Source: Flavisolibacter nicotianae
Lineage (GTDB): Bacteria; Bacteroidota; Bacteroidia; Chitinophagales; Chitinophagaceae
Assembly: GCF_003628535.1 (NCBI RefSeq)
Contig: NZ_RBCI01000001.1
Coordinates: forward strand, 310,001-374,000
Direction: 5' to 3'
DNA length: 64,000 nt
The notes below the pieces were generated by a model. The model did not search any database and was not told the origin of the DNA. It saw only the letters and a program-made list of their open reading frames with translations. The translations under genes and the position numbers were made by a program. Positions 40,970 to 49,537 of this stretch are shown in pieces. Position 1 is the first letter of the stretch, and each line of letters opens with the position of its first letter.

Positions 40970-41320
40970 ATGCAATTCCTTTCACTAGAACCATTCGTTC
41001 CCTCCGGGGACAATTTCGAAGGATCGAAACAATTGTTCCAGGACCTTGGCTTCCGCATCAACTGGGATGCCGGAGACTACATTGGCTTTGAAAAGGACGG
41101 CTGTAAATTCATCCTGCAGCGCTACAACGACAAAGCATTTGCAGAAAATTTTATGGTCAATGTGCGGATCAGCAATGCAGAAGCGTTTTGGGAAGAACTG
41201 GTCGAAAAAAAACTGCCGGAGAAATACGGTATCCGGATCGGCAAACCAACCCAGCAGCCTTACGGGAAAGAAGTAAACATCATCGACATCGCCGGTGTAT
41301 GCTGGCATTTTGTTGAATAA
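40970..41320 (+). CDS. VOC-superfamily small protein
   Basis: 116 residues with the VOC (glyoxalase/bleomycin resistance) fold pattern: MQFLSLEPFVPSGDNFEGSKQLFQDLGF, DGCKFILQRY, then VRISNAEAFWEEL and NIIDIAGVCWHFVE. The usual metal His/Glu positions are not all obvious, so it may be a non-enzymatic binding protein. Its role is not known. Confidence 0.7.
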   Translation: MQFLSLEPFVPSGDNFEGSKQLFQDLGFRINWDAGDYIGFEKDGCKFILQRYNDKAFAENFMVNVRISNAEAFWEELVEKKLPEKYGIRIGKPTQQPYGKEVNIIDIAGVCWHFVE

Positions 41321-41624
41321 ACGACATACCGACACTTCCTTGTTTGCGAAGTTGTCCTTGTCTGGATGCCAGGGGCACTATTGGTTTGCACCTGACCGTT
41401 TGGTATGTTCTCTTACGGTGTAAAAAATCCTCCTGCCTGGAGAAGCCGTATACCAATAACCATTTCAGCAATGCATCGCTTTCGTTGAAGTGACAGGCAG
41501 TTACTCCGGCAGGAAGTCAGGGCAAAGTTCTTACCTTCATCTGCAAACCGGCTGCGCAGCAACCCGTTGCAGCAGCAATACATTCACGATATGCGCAAGC
41601 ATTGTTTGACACCCGGCCAACGAT
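41321..41624. other. Intergenic stretch, nothing recognised
   Basis: 304 bases between the VOC gene and the YitT-like gene. No frame with family similarity, repeat or hairpin terminator stands out. Confidence 0.5.
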
Positions 41625-42593
41625 ATGAACCCATTCTGGACACAGATCATTATACGCACAACGCTCCGGCATAAGCAGGCGGGCAAAAAAGACTACTCCA
41701 ACTACGAACTTGCCAAAGGTTTCAAGGAATTCAAACAAGGCGTGGCACAGCAAGCCCGAAACTTTTTCCTGATCACACTCGGCATCTTTTCAGCCGCCTT
41801 TGGGTTCAAGGGTTTCCTGCTGACCAATCATTTCATCGACGGCGGCGCCACCGGCATTTCGCTTTTGCTGTCGGCCCTTACGGCCATCCCTCTTTTCATC
41901 CTGCTTATTTGTGTCAATATTCCCTTCATCATCCTCGCCTATCACACCGTCGGGAAAGTGTTTGCGCTCAAAACCATGCTGGCCATTTCGGGCCTGGCAC
42001 TGGTGGTGGCGACCGTGTCTTTTCCCGATGTCACCAAAGACAATTTGTTGGTTGCTGTGTTTGGCGGCTTCTTTTTGGGAGCGGGCATCGGCCTGTCTGT
42101 GCGCGGCGGCGCCGTGATCGACGGCACCGAAGTGCTGGCAATTTTCTTAAGCCGCAAGCTGGGCACCACCATAGGCGACATCATCATCATGATCAACATT
42201 ATAATTTTCGGCGCGGCGGCTTACCTGCTGTCGGTGGAAATTGCCCTGTACTCCATGATCACCTACCTCTCGGCTTCCAAAACACTTGACTTTATCGTGG
42301 AAGGCATTGAGGAATATACAGGTGTCACCATTATTTCTCATCACAGCCAGCGCATCAGGGAAATGATCATTGAGAAAATGGGTCGCGGCGTGACGGTGTA
42401 CAACGGCAAAAGCGGCTTTGGCAAACACGGCGAGACAAAAGACATCGAGATCGTTTACACCGTGGTTACGCGGCTGGAACTGAGCCGGCTAAACAGCGAA
42501 CTGGCAAAGATCGATCACGATGCATTCGTGGTGATGAGCAGTGTGCGGGACACAAAAGGCGGCATGATCAAAAAGCGGCCGCTGAAGCACTAA
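41625..42593 (+). CDS. YitT-family membrane protein with DUF2179 domain
   Basis: 322 residues. After a polar N-terminus (residues 1-45) there are five to six membrane spans with the YitT signature FKGFLLTNHFIDGGATGISLLLS and LGAGIGLSVRGGAVIDGTEVLAIFLSRKLG. The soluble C-terminal domain from about 215 (GVTIISHHSQRIREMIIEKMGRGVTVYNGKSGFG) is DUF2179. YitT proteins are membrane proteins of unproven transport role; the cytosolic domain may sense a ligand. The N-terminal extension is longer than usual. Confidence 0.9.
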   Translation: MNPFWTQIIIRTTLRHKQAGKKDYSNYELAKGFKEFKQGVAQQARNFFLITLGIFSAAFGFKGFLLTNHFIDGGATGISLLLSALTAIPLFILLICVNIPFIILAYHTVGKVFALKTMLAISGLALVVATVSFPDVTKDNLLVAVFGGFFLGAGIGLSVRGGAVIDGTEVLAIFLSRKLGTTIGDIIIMINIIIFGAAAYLLSVEIALYSMITYLSASKTLDFIVEGIEEYTGVTIISHHSQRIREMIIEKMGRGVTVYNGKSGFGKHGETKDIEIVYTVVTRLELSRLNSELAKIDHDAFVVMSSVRDTKGGMIKKRPLKH

Positions 42594-42676
42594 ACCAGCG
42601 TTAATGCGGCCGGCGATTGGAATTGCCTCCGGATTTGCTTATTTTTTACACCAGCTTTTTTGCAAAATCCACAATC

Positions 42677-42964
42677 ATGGCAAGCGTTACCAAAACCAAA
42701 ACGGTAAAAGCCGGCGACTGGCGCACCCTGGAATCCGGCTGGAACTTTCATTGTTTCGTGCAGTTTGTGTTGCCTCGCGGCGCACAGGTAAAAATCCGGT
42801 ACGGCGGCGGCTGGCCTTTTGGCTGGGACAGCCAGAATAAAACACTCAACGGGCAAAACACCGTGCAACTGGAAGTTTCCTCCACATCCAGCAAGGCCTA
42901 TGCACGGGTGCAGATCAAAGTGCCGGAAACAGGAAATGTCACCTACACCTATATTGCCGCATGA
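42677..42964 (+). CDS. Small beta-rich protein, unknown
   Basis: 95 residues from ATG 42677. Not recognised. It has no signal peptide and reads as alternating beta strands: GDWRTLESGWNFHCFVQFVLP, QVKIRYGGGWPFGWD, NTVQLEVSSTSSKAYARVQIKVP, VTYTYIAA. The tryptophan- and glycine-rich strands recall carbohydrate-binding or lectin-like folds, but that is only an impression. It follows the YitT-like gene by 83 bp on the same strand. Confidence 0.6.
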   Translation: MASVTKTKTVKAGDWRTLESGWNFHCFVQFVLPRGAQVKIRYGGGWPFGWDSQNKTLNGQNTVQLEVSSTSSKAYARVQIKVPETGNVTYTYIAA

Positions 42965-43048
42965 TGATCGCGGCCATTGCGGCCGATGGCGACAATGCCG
43001 CCAGCTCTTTTCACCCAACGACTAACCACTTTGTAAACCCGCAACAAC

Positions 43049-43528
43049 ATGCGATCCGCAAAAACCATTTTGGCCACAGCGCTTTTCGTTGGCACCCTCG
43101 ACATCTCTGCCGCGCTGATCCAGTACTATTCCCGCACCGGCAAAGCCCCGTTCCGTCCCGTGCTTTTTTTTGTCGCCAGCGGCCTGCTGGGAAAAAGCGC
43201 CTATAGCAGCGGCGATATCATCTTGCTGGCCGGGCTGCTGATTCACTATTGCATCGCAGCCACCTTTACGGCGCTCTTCTTCCTTCTCGTTGCCCAACAG
43301 CCGTTTGCCCGGCAACACCGGTTGCTGACAGGGATTTTGTATGGTGCCCTGGTGTGGATGATTATGAACCTGGTGGTGCTGCCGCTGACCGCGGCCCAGC
43401 CGTTGCCCAAAACCGTTTCCAGCGTCGCCATCGGCATGGGCATCCTGATCCTCTGCATTGGTTTGCCGCTGGCCCTTGTGGCAAACACGCGGCAGGAGCG
43501 CCAACCGTCTGCTATACGGACCGTCTAG
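43049..43528 (+). CDS. Four-span membrane protein, unknown
   Basis: 159 residues with about four hydrophobic spans (TILATALFVGTLDISAALIQ, the IILLAGLLIHYCIAATFTALFFLLV stretch, GILYGALVWMIMNLVVLPL, VSSVAIGMGILILCIGLPLALV). Its spacing of polar loops resembles DUF1440/YagU-like proteins, but I am not sure of the family. Its stop lies 4 bp from the convergent DinB-family gene. Confidence 0.7.
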   Translation: MRSAKTILATALFVGTLDISAALIQYYSRTGKAPFRPVLFFVASGLLGKSAYSSGDIILLAGLLIHYCIAATFTALFFLLVAQQPFARQHRLLTGILYGALVWMIMNLVVLPLTAAQPLPKTVSSVAIGMGILILCIGLPLALVANTRQERQPSAIRTV

Positions 43529-43532
43529 CTTT

Positions 43533-44024
43533 CTATTTCTTCCGGCTCCACACGATAAAATCTGTCTGGGGAATTTTCTCGATGCCCAGTTCGCGGAGCA
43601 TGGTTACCACTTGTCCGCGGTGATAGGTGCCGTGGTTAAAAAGGTGCAGCAGCATCTGGTACACCGGCTGCTTGAAGCGCTCCTTGCGCAAATTGTAATA
43701 AATGAATTCATGCTGCAGGGCGTGCTCGCCGGCACCGCCTGCCCACTCCTGCCACAAGCGGTTCTGCTGCAACAGCTGGCTGGCCAATGCTTGCATGTCG
43801 CCGGAAAACGACTGGCTGGGAATGTCGATTTTTTCCTGCAATTTCAGGCGTTGCCACCAGATGCTTTCGGCATCCAGCATGTGTAAAAATGTTTTGTATA
43901 CGGTGGGAAAACTGCTCCGCATTTCTGCATGCTGCTGTTCTTCGGAAAGTGCGCCGGCGGTGTTCAGCAGCAGTTCATTTGCCCAGGTATGATAAGTGGC
44001 CAGTTGGAGAATAATTTCCTTCAT
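43533..44024 (-). CDS. DinB-family (DUF664-like) protein
   Basis: 163 residues from MKEIILQLATYHTWANELLLN; an in-frame upstream ATG exists but the family starts here. It is a four-helix bundle with the histidines of the metal triad: His in YHTWANEL, His in LHMLDAESIWWQRL and His in FNHGTYHRGQVVTML. Members are thiol-dependent transferase-like or bacillithiol-linked proteins in some bacteria and mostly uncharacterised in Bacteroidota. Metal binding is likely; the reaction is unknown. Confidence 0.85.
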   Translation of the reverse strand: MKEIILQLATYHTWANELLLNTAGALSEEQQHAEMRSSFPTVYKTFLHMLDAESIWWQRLKLQEKIDIPSQSFSGDMQALASQLLQQNRLWQEWAGGAGEHALQHEFIYYNLRKERFKQPVYQMLLHLFNHGTYHRGQVVTMLRELGIEKIPQTDFIVWSRKK

Positions 44025-44079
44025 CGGTAAAAGGAATTCTATTTTTGAAAGAGCGAAATAACGAAACGATTTGTCACAG

Positions 44080-45285
44080 ATGGAGAAAAAATTTACCCCG
44101 CAGGGCTTTGGTTCGGCAGCCGTACATGCCGGCCATTTGCAAGATCCCAACTATGCGCACCAAACACCGATCTATGCGTCCAGCACCTATGTATTCGATA
44201 CTGCCGAACAGGGCATGCGCCGCTTTGCCGGCGAAGAAGAAGGGTACATTTATTCGCGTTACGGCAACCCCACCATCGCCGAAGCCGAACGCAAGATCAC
44301 CGCGCTGGAAACCTTTGGCCTGGATGTACAAGCGAAAGGCATTTTACATGCTTCGGGGATGGCCGCTATCTCTACCTTGCTGCTTTCGACGCTGCGGGCC
44401 GGCGACAAAATCCTCACGCATTACTCGCTGTACAGCGGCACTGATAACGTGATGCGCACCATCCTTCCGCATTTTGGCATTGAAGCCATCACCATGGATA
44501 TGCAGGACCTGGAAAAAGTAGAAGACGTGATCCAGCACGACCGGCACATCAAGCTCCTGTACCTGGAAACGCCGGCCAATCCCACCATCCAGATCGTGGA
44601 CATTGAAGAACTGACCGCCATTGCCAAACGCTACAACCTGCATGTGGCCTGTGACAATACATTTGCCACGCCTTACCTGCAACAACCTTTCCGCTATGGT
44701 GTGGATTACATTGTCCATTCCACCACCAAATTTCTCAACGGTCACGGAACAGCCATCGGCGGTATCCTGATCGGCAGCGATGTGGAACGCATGAAAGACC
44801 ACATCACCAAATCACACCGCATTCTCGGCGGAAACGGGAATCCCTTCGACGCCTTTCTTCTCACGCAGGGCATCAAAACGCTGGAGCTTCGCATGGAGCG
44901 GCATTGCAGCAATGCCGTAAAAGTGGCGGACTACCTGGAGAAGCACCCGGCCGTGGCCAAAGTCAACTACGAGGGCCTGGTCTCCCACCCGGGCTACGAA
45001 GTTGCCAAGAAGCAGATGCGCAAGCCCGGCGCCATGCTCAGTTTCGAACTGAAAGGCGGTATGGAAGCCGGGGTGGACTGCATGAACCGCCTGCAGTTCT
45101 GCACCCGCACTGTTTCGCTGGGAACCGTAGACACCCTGCTTTGTCATCCGCCTTCCATGACGCATTTCAGCGTGCCCAAAGAACAGCGGGAGCGGTACGG
45201 GATTACCGATGGCCTGATCCGCATGAACGTGGGCATCGAGAACGTGGAAGACATTCTAGCCGATCTGGAGCAGGCCATTCGCTAA
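44080..45285 (+). CDS. PLP-dependent trans-sulfuration enzyme (methionine gamma-lyase/cystathionine synthase type)
   Basis: 401 residues; ATG at 44080 chosen over a TTG three codons earlier. The protein has the Cys/Met metabolism PLP fold: HQTPIYASSTYVFDTAEQG, YSRYGNPTIAEAERKITALE, HASGMAAISTLLL, then the PLP lysine in VHSTTKFLNGHGTAIGG, and SLGTVDTLLCHPPSMTHFSVP near the C-terminus. It works on sulfur amino acids by gamma-elimination or gamma-replacement. Without more context methionine gamma-lyase and cystathionine gamma-synthase/lyase cannot be told apart. Confidence 0.92.
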   Translation: MEKKFTPQGFGSAAVHAGHLQDPNYAHQTPIYASSTYVFDTAEQGMRRFAGEEEGYIYSRYGNPTIAEAERKITALETFGLDVQAKGILHASGMAAISTLLLSTLRAGDKILTHYSLYSGTDNVMRTILPHFGIEAITMDMQDLEKVEDVIQHDRHIKLLYLETPANPTIQIVDIEELTAIAKRYNLHVACDNTFATPYLQQPFRYGVDYIVHSTTKFLNGHGTAIGGILIGSDVERMKDHITKSHRILGGNGNPFDAFLLTQGIKTLELRMERHCSNAVKVADYLEKHPAVAKVNYEGLVSHPGYEVAKKQMRKPGAMLSFELKGGMEAGVDCMNRLQFCTRTVSLGTVDTLLCHPPSMTHFSVPKEQRERYGITDGLIRMNVGIENVEDILADLEQAIR

Positions 45286-45311
45286 AAAGGAAATCGGGTT
45301 ATTTTGCACCC

Positions 45312-45761
45312 ATGAACGTGATCATTCGAAGAGCGGTGCGGGAAGATTGCCACCGTATTCTGGAGCTGGTGAAAGAACTGGCCGTTTACGAAAAGGCCCC
45401 TGATGAAGTAACCGTGACGCTGGACCATTTCGAGGAAAGCGGGTTTGGCAAAAACCCCGTTTGGTGGGCTTTTGTGGCCGAACGGGATGGCCGGGTGGAA
45501 GGATTTGCCCTTTACTATATTCGCTTCAGCACCTGGAAAGGGCAACGCATGTACCTGGAAGACTTCCTGGTAACCGAAGCCCTCCGTGGCCAGGGCATCG
45601 GGAAAAAACTCTTCGACCGCCTGGTCGAGGAATCGAAGGAAAAAAACTTCAACGGCATTGTGTGGCAGGTGCTCGAATGGAATGAACCCGCTATCAACTT
45701 CTACAAAAAATACAACGCTTCGTTCGATGCCGAATGGGTGAATTGCGCAGTCAGCGTGTAG
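45312..45761 (+). CDS. GNAT acetyltransferase, SSAT-like
   Basis: 149 residues. It matches diamine/thialysine acetyltransferase (SSAT) type GNATs: RRAVREDCHRILELVKELAVYEKAPDEV, then GFALYYIRFSTWKGQRMYLEDFLV, the acetyl-CoA loop RGQGIGKKLFDRLV, and WQVLEWNEPAINFYKKYNA. It would acetylate a small primary amine. It lies 26 bp after the PLP enzyme gene on the same strand and is probably cotranscribed with it. Confidence 0.9.
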   Translation: MNVIIRRAVREDCHRILELVKELAVYEKAPDEVTVTLDHFEESGFGKNPVWWAFVAERDGRVEGFALYYIRFSTWKGQRMYLEDFLVTEALRGQGIGKKLFDRLVEESKEKNFNGIVWQVLEWNEPAINFYKKYNASFDAEWVNCAVSV

Positions 45762-45932
45762 GAGAAATTGGATATTTGGTTAGTGAGAGATCGGGTGGTT
45801 AAATGATTAGCAAGATTGTATTTGATTAAAATCACTCACGATCTGCTATCCAATACGCGACTATCTCTTCCCACGCCGACAGCGGCAAAGCATTTGCAAA
45901 GGTTCTTTCTTTCAGAAAGGCCATCATCGCTT

Positions 45933-47399
45933 ATGCCTGTGAAACAAAGTTTCGTTTTTCTTTTCGTGTGTGCCTTCCGGTGTATCGTGGCGGCACAGTT
46001 CAGCCATCCTGCCTTTCATTATACAGGCAGCGATTCGGTCGTTGTCAATGCCAGCAACCGTTACAAAGCCCATTCGTTTTTGCGCCACTGGTTGATGGGA
46101 AAAAATTACCGCAGCGAGTGGGAGCAACCCGTAACGTTGCCGGTGCTGCGGCTCTCGGCCACGCCATTCAGGATCATTGAGCTGGGTGGCGGCATGCAAA
46201 CCAAATCCCTCAAGCTGGAAGACGACAAGGGGAAAACCTGGGCCCTGCGCACCATTGAAAAAGATGTATCCGGTGCCATGCCTCCCCTCCTGAAAAATTC
46301 GCTGGCGCAAAAGCTTACGCAGGACCAGATCTCCGCTGCCATGCCTTATGGCGTATTGGTCATTGGCCCGCTGGCAAAAGCGGCTGGCATTCGGGCCGCA
46401 CAGCCAACCATCTATTTTGTTGCCGACGACACGGCACTGGGCCCCTACCGCTCCATTTTTGCCAACACGATGTGCATGCTGGAAGAACGCGATCCCGGCG
46501 TTGAAACGTCGATCGATACCGAAACCCTCCTGCGCCTTGTGCAAAAGGAAAACAGCGCCGTGGTGGATCAAAAAGCCCTGCTGAAAGCAAGATTACTGGA
46601 CATGCTGATTGCCGACTGGGACCGGCATTACGATAACTGGCGCTGGGCAAGCCGCGATTCCGCCGGCCTGCGTTTTTTTGAAGCCATTCCCCGGGACCGC
46701 GACTGGGCATTCTACTCCAGCAACGGGCTGGTGCCAAAACTAATGCGCCTTGTCGCCCTGCGTTTTCTGATCAACTTCCAGGAAAAACCCGGTTACATCA
46801 GGAGCCTCAGTTCCAAGGCGCACCTCTTCGACGGCGTTTTCCTCAACGGCCTTGCGGCCGAAGACTGGCGCACCGCCATACACGAATTGCAGCAACTGCT
46901 GACCGATAAAGCAATTGAAAATGCCGTTGCCAACCTGCCGGCATCCATCCTGACCATGGACGGCGAGTCGTTTGTGCGAAAGCTCAAAAAGCGAAGGGAC
47001 GGGCTGGAAGAGCCGGTGCTGGACTATTACCGCTTCCTGGCGAAAGATGTACAGGTCGACGGGAGCAATGAAGACGAGCTTTTTTATTTTCTTCCGGCCG
47101 AAAATGGCTTTGTGCTGCGGATCTGCCGTTATGCAAAAGAAAATGGCCGGGAACAAACCATTTACGAACGCAGGTTTCTCCGCTCCGAAACCTATCGTGT
47201 GACCATCAATGGCCTGGCCGGAAACGATCGGTTTGTCATTACCGAAAATGTCGCCACCCGCATCAGGCTGAAACTGAATGGCGGCTCGGGCCAGGACCAG
47301 TATGACCTTCGCGGGCAGGTTCCCACAGAAGTGCACGACGAACAAACGGAAAACAATATCGTGCGCAATAAAAACAGTGCACGGATTTGTTTTCACTAA
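45933..47399 (+). CDS. Exported protein with kinase-like (CotH/Fam20-like?) region
   Basis: 488 residues from ATG 45933; the N-terminus KQSFVFLFVCAFRCIVAAQ is a Sec signal, while the longer upstream frame has none. The middle contains KSLKLEDDKGKTWALRTIEKDVS and later LKARLLDMLIADWDRHYDNWRWASR. The spacing and the DxDRHxxNW motif recall catalytic loops of CotH/Fam20/HipA-like atypical kinases. In Bacteroidota similar regions occur inside larger fusions with metallophosphoesterase and Omp85 domains, while this one stands alone. The C-terminal part (NGLAGNDRFVITE, NGGSGQDQYDLRG) is beta-rich. Phosphotransfer is only a suggestion. Confidence 0.6.
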   Translation: MPVKQSFVFLFVCAFRCIVAAQFSHPAFHYTGSDSVVVNASNRYKAHSFLRHWLMGKNYRSEWEQPVTLPVLRLSATPFRIIELGGGMQTKSLKLEDDKGKTWALRTIEKDVSGAMPPLLKNSLAQKLTQDQISAAMPYGVLVIGPLAKAAGIRAAQPTIYFVADDTALGPYRSIFANTMCMLEERDPGVETSIDTETLLRLVQKENSAVVDQKALLKARLLDMLIADWDRHYDNWRWASRDSAGLRFFEAIPRDRDWAFYSSNGLVPKLMRLVALRFLINFQEKPGYIRSLSSKAHLFDGVFLNGLAAEDWRTAIHELQQLLTDKAIENAVANLPASILTMDGESFVRKLKKRRDGLEEPVLDYYRFLAKDVQVDGSNEDELFYFLPAENGFVLRICRYAKENGREQTIYERRFLRSETYRVTINGLAGNDRFVITENVATRIRLKLNGGSGQDQYDLRGQVPTEVHDEQTENNIVRNKNSARICFH

Positions 47400-47434
47400 T
47401 TCTTCGGCATATTTGCCCTTTATTTTGCGAAACT

Positions 47435-48154
47435 ATGAAGCACGGATTTTTTTTGATTGTCGTATTCACACTGGCAGCCGGTGCACAGGCACAGGTGCAA
47501 TTCAGCGGATGGCTGTCTTCGTTCAATACGTTCAGGCTTAACAAGCGGTTCAGCCTTTTTTTTGATGCGCAATTGCGTTCCACAGACCGCTGGGAACAGG
47601 CTGGCACCATCATGCTTCGTCCGGCCCTGAACTACCACCCGAGTCAATCCCTGACTCTTACGGCCGGTTACGCAGCCGTCTTTGGCCGTCGCAACCTCAA
47701 TGGTCTTTCGGCTCTGCTGCCCGAGCACCGCATCTGGCAGCAGGCCTTGCTGACGTATAAGATCAAACGCATTGCCGTTTCGCACCGTTTCCGGTTCGAG
47801 GAACGTTTTCTGCCGCGGCCCATGGCGGTTGGCAACGAGCTGACCACCGACGGTCACGACCCGGCTTACCGCTTCCGGTATTTTGTACGGAGCGTATTTC
47901 CACTTACGGCCGGTGGCAACAGTTTTTCGAAAGGATTGTTTTTTGCCCTGCAAAACGAAGTATTCCTCAACACCGGCGACAAAACGGCCGTGAATGGAAA
48001 AGCGTTTGATCAAAACCGTTTGTACGGAGCGGTGGGCTACCGCCTTCCCGGCAAGGTTGACCTGGAGACCGGGTACCTGAACCAGTACACGTCAACCCGT
48101 AATTCTTTTATCAATAATCACGTCATACAACTGGCTGTCTATAAACGGCTGTAG
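47435..48154 (+). CDS. DUF2490-family outer-membrane protein
   Basis: 239 residues from ATG 47435 with a Sec signal (KHGFFLIVVFTLAAGAQA). The mature protein is a run of amphipathic strands like those of DUF2490 proteins: FSGWLSSFNTFRLNKRFSLFFDAQLRS, LTLTAGYAAVFGRRN, HRFRFEERFLPRP, YRFRYFVRSVFPL, LFFALQNEVFLN, and the final aromatic-poor strand. It probably forms a small outer-membrane barrel. It follows the kinase-like gene by 36 bp, so the pair may act together at the cell envelope. Function unknown. Confidence 0.8.
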   Translation: MKHGFFLIVVFTLAAGAQAQVQFSGWLSSFNTFRLNKRFSLFFDAQLRSTDRWEQAGTIMLRPALNYHPSQSLTLTAGYAAVFGRRNLNGLSALLPEHRIWQQALLTYKIKRIAVSHRFRFEERFLPRPMAVGNELTTDGHDPAYRFRYFVRSVFPLTAGGNSFSKGLFFALQNEVFLNTGDKTAVNGKAFDQNRLYGAVGYRLPGKVDLETGYLNQYTSTRNSFINNHVIQLAVYKRL

Positions 48155-48200
48155 CCTGCAGCCCATTTTTTTTGCATTTTTGCACCCATAATACACGCGG

Positions 48201-48959
48201 ATGAAGATGAATGTTTATGCCTCCCTGGTGGAAAGAAAACAGACTGGCCAAAAGAGCTTTGTGGTTTTGATTGATCCTGACAAAGTCAATTCATCTTCCC
48301 TTTCTTCTCTTGTGAACAGGGCCAACCGTGCCGGTGTGGACTATTTCTTCGTGGGCGGCAGCCTTGTTGTCTCCGATCATCTCGACGACTGTATTCAACT
48401 GATAAAAAAAGAAAGCAAGATCCCGGTGATCCTTTTTCCGGGAAGCCCCTCGCAGATCAGCAAACAGGCCGATGCCCTGCTTTACCTGTCGCTGATCTCG
48501 GGCCGCAACCCCGAGTTGCTGATTGGCCAGCACGTGATCTCGGCACCTTTTGTCAAAAAGAGCGGGCTGGAAATCATCTCCACCGGCTACATGGTGATCG
48601 ACGGTGGCGCCCCGACGACGGTTTCGTATATCAGCGGCGCGGCCCCCATCCCGGCCGACAAAGCCGACATTGCCCTCTGCACGGCCATGGCCGGCGAGAT
48701 GCTGGGCAACAAACTGATTTATATGGACTCGGGCAGCGGTGCCAAAAAACCCATCACCGAAGAAATGATCTCGCTGGTGGCCAAAAACATTGATGTACCC
48801 CTTGTCATCGGTGGCGGCATACGCGATGCGGAAAAAGCCTACCGCAACTGCAAGGCCGGCGCCGATGTAATTGTCGTGGGCAATGCCATCGAGCAGAACC
48901 CCTCGCTCCTGGAAGAAATGGCGGCGGCCATCCACCAGGTTAGCGTGGTAAAAAGCTAA
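48201..48959 (+). CDS. Geranylgeranyl/heptaprenylglyceryl phosphate synthase (group II, PcrB/GGGPS-like)
   Basis: 252 residues, TIM barrel. Family features: LIDPDKVN, YFFVGGSLVVSDHLDDC, ILFPGSPSQISKQADALLYLSLISGRNPELLIGQH, MDSGSGAKKPITEEMI, VIGGGIRDAEKAYRNCKAGADVIVVGNAIEQ. GGGPS joins glycerol-1-phosphate to a long prenyl diphosphate, the first step of archaeal ether lipids. Bacteroidota carry a group II form whose lipid products are poorly understood. It stands alone here, with no glycerol-1-phosphate dehydrogenase nearby. Confidence 0.92.
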   Translation: MKMNVYASLVERKQTGQKSFVVLIDPDKVNSSSLSSLVNRANRAGVDYFFVGGSLVVSDHLDDCIQLIKKESKIPVILFPGSPSQISKQADALLYLSLISGRNPELLIGQHVISAPFVKKSGLEIISTGYMVIDGGAPTTVSYISGAAPIPADKADIALCTAMAGEMLGNKLIYMDSGSGAKKPITEEMISLVAKNIDVPLVIGGGIRDAEKAYRNCKAGADVIVVGNAIEQNPSLLEEMAAAIHQVSVVKS

Positions 48960-49105
48960 CGGGTTTCGGACGGCCAGTCCTTTACACGAGCTGCCAAGCA
49001 GCAGCCAACCCTCTTGCAGATACAGACGCGTTGCCGTAACTTCCTGCATGTATGTGGCCACTACAGCGCATCCGCCATTTTTTCACCCGTTTAATCAACA
49101 AACTT

Positions 49106-49537
49106 ATGCGTCCTTATCCAGCGTCGGCTTATCACTTTCTTGTCAATTGGGGTGGTGTCAGCACAGGGTTTACCGAAGTTTCGGGCCTTTCGATGGAAGT
49201 GGAAGTGATTGAATACCGGGAGGGCAATTCGCCGCAGTTCAATACGATCAAAATGCCGGGCATCCGCAAGTATGGCAATGTCGTCCTAAAGAGGGGCATC
49301 GTAGCGCAGGACAATGATTTTTTTCTTTGGATGAACACGATCCAGGGCGGCCAGGTCGAACGCCGCGATATCACAGTCAGCCTGCTGAACGAAAGACACG
49401 AGCCTGTCAGGGTCTGGAAACTGCACAATGCTTGGCCCTGTAAGATCACAGCCAGCGACCTTCGGGCCGATGCCGGTGACATTGCGATCGAAAGCATTGA
49501 ACTGGTGCATGAAGGCATCACGATTGAAACCACCTGA
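49106..49537 (+). CDS. Orphan contractile-tail tube protein (gp19/Afp1-like)
   Basis: 143 residues from MRPYPASAYHFLVNWGGVSTGFTEVSGLSME; an upstream ATG at 49052 would add 18 residues with no family similarity. The fold is that of the T4 gp19 / eCIS tube protein: NFNxFLVEWGG-type start, IEYREGNSPQFNTIKMPGIRKYGNVVLKRGI, FFLWMNTIQ, DITVSLLNERHEPVRVWKLHNAWPCKITASDLRA and IESIELVHEGI. Such proteins stack into tail tubes of phages, T6SS-like systems and eCIS. No sheath, baseplate, spike or ATPase gene is next to it, so it is an isolated copy. Confidence 0.85.
   Translation: MRPYPASAYHFLVNWGGVSTGFTEVSGLSMEVEVIEYREGNSPQFNTIKMPGIRKYGNVVLKRGIVAQDNDFFLWMNTIQGGQVERRDITVSLLNERHEPVRVWKLHNAWPCKITASDLRADAGDIAIESIELVHEGITIETT

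Noticed and set aside
49106-49537. Prophage or eCIS locus around the tube protein
   Set aside because: The genes on both sides are ordinary chromosomal genes; no other tail, capsid or integrase gene is present.
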